From the NCBI GenBank assembly GCA_964244295.1, contig CAXTIG010000037.1, positions 10,012 to 74,011 of the forward strand: 64,000 nt of DNA, given 5' to 3'. Made by a program: the position numbers and the translations under genes. Position 1 is the stretch's first letter; every line of letters begins with the position of its first letter. This document shows, one piece after another, positions 42,711 through 50,345 of the stretch. The notes below the pieces were generated by a model. The model saw only the letters and a list, made by a program, of their open reading frames with translations. It was not told where the DNA came from and did no database searches. This DNA is from JAJAZB01 sp964244295. GTDB taxonomy: Bacteria > Bacteroidota > Bacteroidia > Cytophagales > Spirosomataceae.

Positions 42711-42812
42711 CATCGCCGAAAATACCCCCCACCCCCTAAAGGGGACTTACCCGCCTGAAATTTGGAGCAACGAAAAGCCCCCTTTAGGGGGTGGGGGGTA
42801 TTTTCGGCGATG
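42711..42812. repeat. Foldback, CCCCTAAAGGGG family, copy C, before the amylase
   Basis: Perfect 34-bp arms at 42711-42744 and 42779-42812 with a 34-nt loop containing CTGAAATTT, which is shared with copy A. It ends 42 bp before the amylase start. Confidence 0.94.
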
Positions 42813-42853
42813 GGTTTTTCTCCCGAAAAGCACTTGTTTTCATGTCCGTTTTT

Positions 42854-44707
42854 ATGAATCCCATTCGTCTCCTGCTTCTTGCCCTACTTGCAGTCGCTCC
42901 CTTGTTCGGCCTTCGCGCGCAACGCATCGAGCCGATGAACTGGTGGGTCGGCATGAAGAATTCCAACCTGCAACTCCTGGTTCAGGGCGAGAACATCGGC
43001 GAAACGACCCCCGTCATCGCCCATCCGGGCGTGACGATTGCGAAGGTCCACCGGGCGGACAGCCGGAATTACCTGTTCGTGGACGTCCGCATCGCGCCGA
43101 CGACCAAACCCGGAACGTTTCCGATTAATTTTACGAAAGGGGGCAAAACGCTGTACACCCACCCGTACACGCTGCTGGCCCGGCAACCAAACGCGGCACA
43201 GTTGCAAGGCTTTTCGTCCGCCGATGTCATTTACCTGGTGGTGCCTGACCGCTTTGCGAACGGCGACGAAACCAACGACGTGGTTGCCGCCACCAAAGAG
43301 GCCACGGTAAACCGGAAAGCCGAAGGTGGCCGCCACGGCGGCGACCTCCGGGGCCTCATCAACAGCCTCGATTACCTGGCCGCGATGGGCTACACGGCCA
43401 TCTGGCCGACGGTGGTGTTGGAGAACGATATGCCCGCCTACTCCTACCACGGCTACGCCATCACGAATCACTACAAAATTGACCCCCGGTTCGGGACCCT
43501 CGACGAGTACAGAGAACTCGCCGCGAAAGCCAGGCAGAAAGGAATAAAATTGATTTTTGACGAAGTCCTCAACCACACCGGCACGAACTACTGGTGGATG
43601 CAGGATTTGCCGTTTAAAAACTGGCTCAACTACCCGGATTCGCCCGTCCGCACGAACCACCGGCGAACGGTCAACCAGGACGTGTACGCCTCGACTTACG
43701 ACAAGGCGCTGATGAGCAAAGGCTGGTTCGACACCACCATGCCCGACATGAACGGGGAGAACCAATTTCTGGCTAATTACCTGATTCAAAGTTCAATCTG
43801 GTGGATTGAAACGGGCCAGTTGGGGGGCTTGCGGCAGGACACCTACGGATATTCCGACAAAAAACTGCTGGAGCAGTGGAGTTGCCGCATTCGCAACGAG
43901 TACCCGAATTTCAGCATGGTCGGCGAAGAATGGAGCCTGAATCCGCTGATCACTTCGTACTGGCAGGCGGGAAAAAAAAACGCGGACGGCTACCAAAGCT
44001 GCCTGACCAGCGTGATGGATTTCCCCTTGCAGGCGGCCCTGGTCGAAGCCCTGAAGGAGCGGGGTACTCCCGATTCCGACCAGGGCCTGACCAAACTCTA
44101 CGAAGCCCTGGCGAACGATTTTGCCTACGCCAACCCGACGACCAATTTAATCATGGGCGACAACCACGACATGGACCGGCTATACACCCAACTCGACGAA
44201 GACGTGGCCCTGATGAAAATGGCGCTGACCTACCTCTTGACCATCCGGGGCATTCCCCAGATTTACTACGGCACCGAAGTGTTGATGAAAAACACCGGCT
44301 TTCACAAACACGACGGGTTGATTCGGTCCGATTTTCCAGGTGGCTGGCAAGGCGACAGCGTGAATGCGTTTACCGGAGCGGGCTTGTCCGCCGAGCAAAA
44401 AGCCATGCAGGGGTATTTGAAAAAACTCCTGACCTGGCGGAAGGCCAACCCCGTCATCGCGACCGGGAAGACGATCCATTTCGCGCCGTTTGGGGGCGTG
44501 TACGCGTATTTCCGGCACGACCAGCAAAAAATAGTGATGGTGGTTTTGAATAAAAATTCGTCGGTGATCAACCTGGACACGTCCCGATTCCGTGAGTTGC
44601 TAAACGGAAAATCGGCGTTGAAAAACCCCCTGACCAACGAAGAAATCAGGCTGACCGACCCGGTGCCCATCCCGGCAAAATCAGCGGTGATTTTTGAGGT
44701 GAACTGA
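42854..44707 (+). CDS. susA: Exported GH13 alpha-amylase, neopullulanase/cyclomaltodextrinase type
   Basis: 617 residues from the ATG at 42854; an ATG at 42842 is the alternative. Signal peptide IRLLLLALLAVAPLFGLRAQ. An N-terminal Ig-like domain (about 24-112) is as in cyclomaltodextrinases and SusA. GH13 motifs in order: region I-like FDEVLNHTG, nucleophile D329 in GGLRQDTYG, acid/base E358 in MVGEEWS, and N437-H438-D439 in IMGDNHDMDR. It hydrolyses imported maltodextrins in the periplasm and matches its position at the end of the sus operon. Confidence 0.92.
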   Translation: MNPIRLLLLALLAVAPLFGLRAQRIEPMNWWVGMKNSNLQLLVQGENIGETTPVIAHPGVTIAKVHRADSRNYLFVDVRIAPTTKPGTFPINFTKGGKTLYTHPYTLLARQPNAAQLQGFSSADVIYLVVPDRFANGDETNDVVAATKEATVNRKAEGGRHGGDLRGLINSLDYLAAMGYTAIWPTVVLENDMPAYSYHGYAITNHYKIDPRFGTLDEYRELAAKARQKGIKLIFDEVLNHTGTNYWWMQDLPFKNWLNYPDSPVRTNHRRTVNQDVYASTYDKALMSKGWFDTTMPDMNGENQFLANYLIQSSIWWIETGQLGGLRQDTYGYSDKKLLEQWSCRIRNEYPNFSMVGEEWSLNPLITSYWQAGKKNADGYQSCLTSVMDFPLQAALVEALKERGTPDSDQGLTKLYEALANDFAYANPTTNLIMGDNHDMDRLYTQLDEDVALMKMALTYLLTIRGIPQIYYGTEVLMKNTGFHKHDGLIRSDFPGGWQGDSVNAFTGAGLSAEQKAMQGYLKKLLTWRKANPVIATGKTIHFAPFGGVYAYFRHDQQKIVMVVLNKNSSVINLDTSRFRELLNGKSALKNPLTNEEIRLTDPVPIPAKSAVIFEVN

Positions 44708-44715
44708 CGCTGCCC

Positions 44716-45441
44716 ATGAAAAATCTGGTTTTCATCGCGGCCTCGTTGGGTGCCCCGGCTGCCTGGTGCCAGGAGGTGACGGTGGCATCCGGAACCTGAA
44801 ACGGCACGCCAATTTCCCGCCCGCTTGGTGGAGGACCGCCACGTGGACGTGTGGCTCCCGACTGATTACGTGTCGGAAGGCCACGCCCACCTGATGAATT
44901 TCGCGGTCGATGGCCTGGAAACCGGCCTCAACGACAGCCAGTTGACCTACCCCGGCCGCAAACCGTGACCATCACCGCCACCGCTTCGGCCTACCTGCCC
45001 GCGCAGCAAGACGAAGCGGGCGCGGCCATCGCCCAACGCGACCCGACTCAGTAACCCTACTGGCACATCGAACGGGCGCGAATCGGGACGTCCCGAACCG
45101 GGCGGGTCGACCTGGTGGTGAATGGCCTGGCCGTGGATTCCGCTAGCACCGTGGCCGATGGCCGGTTGCGGGACGTGCGTTTTTCGTACCCCATCGCCCG
45201 GTCGAGTGGGGTGGCCCTCCGGATTTACCCCGGTGCCCACACCAACCCCATCTTCGTTGAAGTGGGCGGCAAAGCCATCCGGGAGCGAAAAAGCATTGAG
45301 TGGTGCCGGAAATCCGTGGATCGGTGCTGGAAAACAAAGGAAAAAAACATCCGCCCCGCCGAACGGGCCGCCGCCCAGGCCGCCTACGACCAGGCCCGCG
45401 CCGTGTACGACCAACGGCTGGCGGAAGCAGCGGCGAACTAA
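44716..45441 (+). pseudogene. Chimeric relic: esterase start joined to CehA/McbA-type hydrolase end
   Basis: It begins with a signal-peptide-like MKNLVFIAASLG and an esterase-like start that stops at 44797 (TGA). The sense then continues in two other frames: KRHANFP, then RLVEDRHVDVWLPTDY. From about 44875 the text (HLMNFAVDGLETG, after a frameshift at about 44965 VTITATASAYLP) fits the C-terminal part of CehA/McbA-like PHP metallohydrolases. After a TAA at 45052 it continues with PYWHIERARIG and VNGLAVDSAST to SIEWCRKSVDRCW and a normal stop at 45441. A GTG-started remnant (45115-45441) could still be translated. At least two frameshifts and three stops show decay; the junction of two unrelated families suggests deletion between two former genes. 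Confidence 0.7.
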
Positions 45442-45556
45442 CCGGTAACGGGAAAGCGGTGCGGCTCTGATGCGCAGCTTTTTTTAGGTCAGTCGGGAGA
45501 GGTGAACAATCTTTCGGAAATAAAGCCGTATCTTCCGGCGGTTTTAACTTTTTCTA

Positions 45557-45748
45557 ATGACTGGTACCGTAAAATTTTTCAATGACTCGAAGGGATTCGG
45601 GTTCATCAAGCCGGATGATTCTGGCGAAGACATCTTCGTTCACGTGTCGGGTCTCATCGACGAGATTCGTGAAAACGACAAAGTGTCGTACGACGTGGAG
45701 CGCGGCAAAAAAGGCATGAACGCGGTCAACGTGAAGATTGCTCAGTAA
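45557..45748 (+). CDS. Cold-shock family RNA-binding protein
   Basis: 63 residues, one CSD domain. RNP1 is KGFGFIKPDD and RNP2 is DIFVHVSGL; the start MTGTVKFFNDSKGFGF is typical. It binds single-stranded RNA/DNA and melts RNA structure in the cytoplasm. It has its own strong terminator. The 5' region has TATCTTCC at about 45529, a weak -7 box. Confidence 0.95.
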   Translation: MTGTVKFFNDSKGFGFIKPDDSGEDIFVHVSGLIDEIRENDKVSYDVERGKKGMNAVNVKIAQ

Positions 45749-45777
45749 CGCCAAACAGGATTCTTCGGAATCGGTTG

Positions 45778-45805
45778 AAGACCCGCTGCAAGGCGGGTCT
45801 TTTTT
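45778..45805 (+). terminator. Terminator of the cold-shock gene
   Basis: Perfect 9-bp stem AAGACCCGC / GCGGGTCTT with a 6-nt loop, followed by T6, 29 bp after the stop. Confidence 0.9.
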
Positions 45806-45973
45806 GTGCCCGCTGGTGTCGATGGGGAGGATTTAATGAATTCTTAACGTTCGGGAAATCAACCGGGGACGTTCCCGCAGTAGCTTTCGGCTCTGAATCC
45901 GCCGGACGCTTTCTCGTAAAAAAAGCGTTTGGTCAGTACGGGACGGTTCAACCAGAAACTCTTTCCAATCCGC

Positions 45974-48451
45974 ATGGAATCCAGACGGGATTTTCTCAAA
46001 AAAGCCGCGCTGTTGTCGACAGTGCTGCCGGGCGTTTTGCCCGATGCCATTCAAAAGGCCTTCGCCATTGCTCCGGCCCCCGGCACGACCTACCTCGACG
46101 CCGAACACGTGGTGATTCTGATGCAGGAAAACCGCTCCTTCGACCACGCCTACGGCAGTCTGCGGGGTGTGCGGGGTTTCAACGACCCACGGGCCATTGA
46201 CCTGCCCAACAAAAACAAAGTCTGGCTCCAGACCAACGCCGCCGGGGAAACTTACCTGCCCTTCCGGCTCAATATGCAGCAAACCAAAGCCACCTGGATG
46301 GGTTCGCTGCCGCACTCCTGGGAAAATCAGGTGGATGCCCGCAACGGCGGCCACTACGACCAGTGGCTGCAAGCCAAGCAATCCGGCCACGAGGAGTACG
46401 CCAAAATGCCCCTGACCCTGGGCTACCACACCCGCGAAGACCTGCCGTTTTATTACGCGCTGGCCGATGCCTTCACGGTGTGCGACCAGAATTTTTGCTC
46501 GTCGCTGACGGGCACCACCCCCAACCGGCTGTACTTCTGGACCGGTACCACCCGCGACCCGCGCGACCCCCAGGCCCCGGCCCTGGTGCGGAACGAAAAC
46601 GTGGACTTTGGCTCGGAAGCCGACTGGACGACCTTTCCCGAACGGCTCGAAGAGCGGGACATTTCCTGGAAAATTTACCAGAACGAACTCACCCTGCCCA
46701 CCGGCCTGACGGGCGAAGCCGACGCCTGGCTGGGCAATTTCGGCGACAATCCCATCGAGTGGTTTTCGCAGTACCAGGCCCGGTTTTACCCCGGCTATGC
46801 CGCGTTTATCGAAAAAGAAGAACAGGCCCTGCCCCCACGAATCCAGGCGCTGGAAGCAAAACTGGCCGGCCTCGAACCGGGCAAGGAACACGCCCGGCTC
46901 ACGCGCGAACTGGCCCAGCAGCGACGCTGGCTCAAAACCGTCCAGACCGACCGCCTCGCTTACACGCCGGAAAAGCGCAGGGCACTGACCGAGCGGGAAA
47001 AGGCCCTGCACACGCGGGCCTTCGTCACCAACACCAACGACCCCGACTACCGCGCCCTCACCACGCTGAGTTACGGCGAGGGCCAGCAACAGGTAACCGT
47101 GCCGAAGGGCGACGTGCTGCACCAGTTCCGGCAGGACGTGAAAGCCCAAACCCTCCCGACGGTGTCGTGGCTGGTGGCCCCGGAGAATTTTTCCGACCAC
47201 CCCAGCGCGCCCTGGTACGGGGCCTGGTACCTCTCGGAGGTGATGGACATCCTGACCCAGAACCCGGCGGTGTGGCAAAAAACCATTTTCATCCTCGCCT
47301 ACGACGAAAACGACGGCTATTTCGACCACGTGCCGCCCTTCGTGCCCGCCCACCCCGACCGCCCCGAAACGGGCCTGACCAGCGCGGGTATCGACACCCG
47401 CGCCGAATTTGTGGAGGCCGGGCAGGAAAGCAAGCGCGGGCCGGGGCGGGGACGCACCGGCCCCATCGGTCTGGGTTACCGGGTGCCGCTGGTGGTGGCC
47501 TCGCCCTGGAGCCGGGGCGGGTACGTGTGTTCGGAGGTGTTCGACCACACCTCGGTGTTGCAGTTTCTGGAAAAATTTCTGAGTGAAAAAACGGGTAAGC
47601 CCCTCGAAGAACCCAACATCGGCCCCTGGCGGCGGACGGTTTGCGGCGACCTGACGTCGGTGTTCCGGCCTTACCAGAACGAGAAAATCGACTTGCCGAC
47701 GTTCGTGCCCAAAGCGCCGTTTCTGGAGCAAATCCACCAGGCCCGCCTCCAGCCCCTGCCGACGAGTTTTGCTGCCCTCACGACGGATGAAATCCGGCAA
47801 ATCAACCAGAACCCCGGCGCTTCGCCCCAGTTTCCCAAGCAGGAAAAAGGACAGCGCCCTTCCTGCGCCTTGCCTTACGAACTGTACGTGGACGGCCTGA
47901 ACGCCGAAGGGCGCTTTACCCTGAATTTTGCGGCCCAAAAAGCGGCCTTCGGCGAGCGGGCGGCGGGGGCACCCTTCCAGGTTTACCAACTCGGTAAGGA
48001 CGAACTGCGCGTGCGCTCGTACACGGTAGCCGCCGGAGACCAACTCCGCGATTCTTGGCCGCTCAACGAAGCCCTGCACCTGCGCGTGTACGGCCCCAAC
48101 GGGTTTTTGCGCGAATTCAAAGGCAGCAGCGGCAACCCGCCGGTTGAAATTCGCTGCGACTACGAACGCGACGCAAAAAAGCAATTTACGGGCAATGTGC
48201 TGGTCGGCCTGACGAACACGGATTCCCAGCATCGCCACGCACTGCGAGTGGTGGACAACGCCTACGGAGCCAAAACCCAGGAACTTCGCTTGGAAAAAGG
48301 CGCTCGGCAGGCCGTCGTTCTAAACCTGCAGAATAGCCACCGCTGGTACGACTTCAGCGTTCACGTGTCGGGTTTTGAAGCCTTCGAGCAGCGCTACGCC
48401 GGGCGGGTCGAAACCGGACTGGAAGGATTCAGCGATCCGCTGCTTGGGTAG
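45974..48451 (+). CDS. Tat-exported phosphocholine-specific phospholipase C
   Basis: 825 residues from the ATG at 45974 (MESRRDFLKKAALLS), a twin-arginine signal. Phosphoesterase domain (about 40-520): HVVILMQENRSFDHAYG with E52/N53, DQNFCSSLTGTTPNR, FILAYDENDGYFDHV, and VPLVVASPWSRGGYV. The C-terminal part (about 600-825) contains two DUF756-type repeats. It cleaves phosphatidylcholine or sphingomyelin-type lipids outside the cytoplasm and releases phosphocholine. Single gene, converging with a DUF4249 gene. Confidence 0.93.
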   Translation: MESRRDFLKKAALLSTVLPGVLPDAIQKAFAIAPAPGTTYLDAEHVVILMQENRSFDHAYGSLRGVRGFNDPRAIDLPNKNKVWLQTNAAGETYLPFRLNMQQTKATWMGSLPHSWENQVDARNGGHYDQWLQAKQSGHEEYAKMPLTLGYHTREDLPFYYALADAFTVCDQNFCSSLTGTTPNRLYFWTGTTRDPRDPQAPALVRNENVDFGSEADWTTFPERLEERDISWKIYQNELTLPTGLTGEADAWLGNFGDNPIEWFSQYQARFYPGYAAFIEKEEQALPPRIQALEAKLAGLEPGKEHARLTRELAQQRRWLKTVQTDRLAYTPEKRRALTEREKALHTRAFVTNTNDPDYRALTTLSYGEGQQQVTVPKGDVLHQFRQDVKAQTLPTVSWLVAPENFSDHPSAPWYGAWYLSEVMDILTQNPAVWQKTIFILAYDENDGYFDHVPPFVPAHPDRPETGLTSAGIDTRAEFVEAGQESKRGPGRGRTGPIGLGYRVPLVVASPWSRGGYVCSEVFDHTSVLQFLEKFLSEKTGKPLEEPNIGPWRRTVCGDLTSVFRPYQNEKIDLPTFVPKAPFLEQIHQARLQPLPTSFAALTTDEIRQINQNPGASPQFPKQEKGQRPSCALPYELYVDGLNAEGRFTLNFAAQKAAFGERAAGAPFQVYQLGKDELRVRSYTVAAGDQLRDSWPLNEALHLRVYGPNGFLREFKGSSGNPPVEIRCDYERDAKKQFTGNVLVGLTNTDSQHRHALRVVDNAYGAKTQELRLEKGARQAVVLNLQNSHRWYDFSVHVSGFEAFEQRYAGRVETGLEGFSDPLLG

Positions 48452-48532
48452 GAGGAGGGGTTTCGTCAGTCGCTTGGATGATACGGAGAAGTTGTAATGC
48501 GTTGGTAGTCAATTTTTACCGATGTCTCTGAC

Positions 48533-49603
48533 CTACTCGCGCCAACCTTCGGGTTTGAACGGAGTCCGGTTTTCATCCGGTAGGCAGGGACTGGGGGAGA
48601 CGACGTAGCCCGCCGTAATCGGTTTTCGACCGTGGAGCGCCACGAACAAGCCGATGGGTGGTCCAACGTTGCTCTTGCGCTCAAGCCAGTAGTACACGCG
48701 CGCGACGGACGAAACCACGAAATACCCCACGACCGATTCGCGCTCATCGGCCAGGTTCCGAATGTTCCCCACCAATGCCGAGGGGGGCGTGTCGGTCAGG
48801 GTACCGGTCGATTCCGTTTGGTCGGAGAAGAGCTTGAAATAGCGGTAGGCCAGCGGCGTGAGCGACGATTGCCGGACTTCGACCAACGCCGGACGATCCT
48901 GATGGTACGGAATCTGGGCTACGCGCCGACCCACGATGGTGCGGCCATCGGTGTACGTATCGGCAAAAACGGCGTTGGAGTAGCTGTACAGAATTTCCCA
49001 GCAGGTGCTGGCGCAGGGCGTGTCCACGTACTGGCCCGCCACGCACCAATCCTGACGTTCCCAAAGTTTCCATTCCCAGCGATAGAAGTTGGGGACATTG
49101 GCCGGATCCGGCGTATCCACGAAGATATCATTGGCCGCCGTGTAGCCCTTCAGGAGCGATTCCGGCAAGCTTCGGGCATTGAAGGCGTCGTAAATTTTCG
49201 CAATGGCGGGCCCGGCCCGCAGCGTTTCGGTGCTGGATTCGTAGCGGGTTCCGTCCCGCAATTGAAAGCGCAGTTGGTAGCGCGAACCCACTCGTCCCCG
49301 AAACTCAGCGGGCAGTTCGTACCGCCCCCCGGCAGTTTCCTTCAAAGCCAGCACCCGGCTCGAATCCTCCGTAATTGTTACCGTAGCGCCGGTCAGGGGT
49401 ACCGAGCCGAATCGCCCGTTTATCGAATCAGATTTCGAGCGGCTGAGTTTGACGAACTGGGTTTCGGGTAAATCCGTCAGCGTCGCCTCCACGATCACCA
49501 CGTTGACGTTTGCCCGGATGGCGGGGTCGTATTCGTTCACGCAGGCGAGTATCGCTCCCAGCAGCCCCAGACCGATGAGTGTGAGGCGGATGAAGGAGGG
49601 CAT
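48533..49603 (-). CDS. DUF4249 outer-membrane lipoprotein 1
   Basis: 356 residues. Lipobox with Cys21 (GLLGAILAC). DUF4249 pattern: VVIVEATLTDLPETQFVKL, GATVTITED, YQLRFQLRDGTRYES, NFYRWEWKLWE, VEVRQSSLTPLAYRYFKLF, NPTD/PPSALVGNIRNL and the end FKPEGWRE. DUF4249 lipoproteins accompany CarboxypepD-plug TonB receptors, here the one at 50346. It is paralogous to the gene at 52848. Two small foreign-looking genes separate it from the receptor. Confidence 0.85.
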   Translation of the reverse strand: MPSFIRLTLIGLGLLGAILACVNEYDPAIRANVNVVIVEATLTDLPETQFVKLSRSKSDSINGRFGSVPLTGATVTITEDSSRVLALKETAGGRYELPAEFRGRVGSRYQLRFQLRDGTRYESSTETLRAGPAIAKIYDAFNARSLPESLLKGYTAANDIFVDTPDPANVPNFYRWEWKLWERQDWCVAGQYVDTPCASTCWEILYSYSNAVFADTYTDGRTIVGRRVAQIPYHQDRPALVEVRQSSLTPLAYRYFKLFSDQTESTGTLTDTPPSALVGNIRNLADERESVVGYFVVSSVARVYYWLERKSNVGPPIGLFVALHGRKPITAGYVVSPSPCLPDENRTPFKPEGWRE

Positions 49604-49705
49604 GGGGGAGGGAGTTAGAAGTAAAGCGCGTTCAGAATCAGGCGAAGGTTCGATTTGCTTGAAACGGCCCTGAGTATAACGTTTATATCGAGCACGATTC
49701 GGTAC

Positions 49706-49915
49706 TCAGGCATTGGTGTTCAATTGCTTGAAAAATTCATCGGAATAGCCCTTTTCTTCCCAAACGGCATCCGCCTCCGTGCGCAGTTTTTGGAGGAAAA
49801 AAGCAGCCATCACTTTTTTGAGTTCCAGCAATGTCTCGTCTGAAATGCCCGTCGCGTAGAGCTTCAACAGTTCGACCTGGACGTTTGAGAGCGGGGGGCG
49901 GAGGGTCGGGGTCAT
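49706..49915 (-). CDS. Small helical protein, orphan antitoxin-like
   Basis: 69 residues. The pattern LSNVQVELLKLYATGISDETLLELKKVMAAFF and the end WEEKGYSDEFFKQLN matches a widespread small-protein family usually found directly upstream of a PIN toxin gene. Here no PIN gene follows; the next gene is a DUF4249 lipoprotein. It is therefore read as an orphan or residual antitoxin. No other function is evident. Confidence 0.65.
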   Translation of the reverse strand: MTPTLRPPLSNVQVELLKLYATGISDETLLELKKVMAAFFLQKLRTEADAVWEEKGYSDEFFKQLNTNA

Positions 49916-49999
49916 GGCGCTTTGGGGTTGAATGGAAGCAGGAGCAAATATGCCAATCGGTGCGAGCTGGGGTCTGGGAGCCGGGATTGTGATTCAAAC

Positions 50000-50335
50000 T
50001 TATTTGTAAAAAGATAACGCCAATACAGCAGGTTCTCCAACTTCTATCAACCGCCAATTTACGAATGCCGAACATTCGACTATTGCCTTGTATTGTTCGG
50101 GACAGCGTTCCGCAAAATCAGCAACGTGCTCCAGTTCTAGCACTAAAAAACCGCCAGCGGGCGCATGGATTGTAGTCATACCGTGTTCGGAGCATCCTAA
50201 CGAAGACATACAATCAATCCATGCGTTCATGTTTTTGCCGTAGAAATCGGGAAAGCCGAATACTGCCGCAAATGCCGCGTGAAATGAATTCCAATCGTTG
50301 ATAGGACGCGTGTCGAATTTTACGATAAGCATCAT
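50000..50335 (-). CDS. Barstar family ribonuclease inhibitor
   Basis: 111 residues. Barstar pattern: a short first strand (MLIVKFDTRPI), the helix region ending FGFPDFYGKNMNAWIDCM, a central acidic strand LVLELEHVADFAERCPEQYKAIVECSAFVN and a final strand VLALSF. Barstar blocks barnase-type RNases in the cytoplasm, so such genes give immunity to a self or neighbour toxin. No barnase gene is adjacent. It sits 11 nt after the receptor stop on the other side, inside the receptor/DUF4249 locus. Confidence 0.85.
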   Translation of the reverse strand: MMLIVKFDTRPINDWNSFHAAFAAVFGFPDFYGKNMNAWIDCMSSLGCSEHGMTTIHAPAGGFLVLELEHVADFAERCPEQYKAIVECSAFVNWRLIEVGEPAVLALSFYK

Positions 50336-50345
50336 TTAAGTACGC

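Noticed and set aside
45833..48238. 801-residue antisense reading frame over the phospholipase C gene
   Set aside because: Same reason: the plus strand encodes a clear Tat-exported phosphoesterase.
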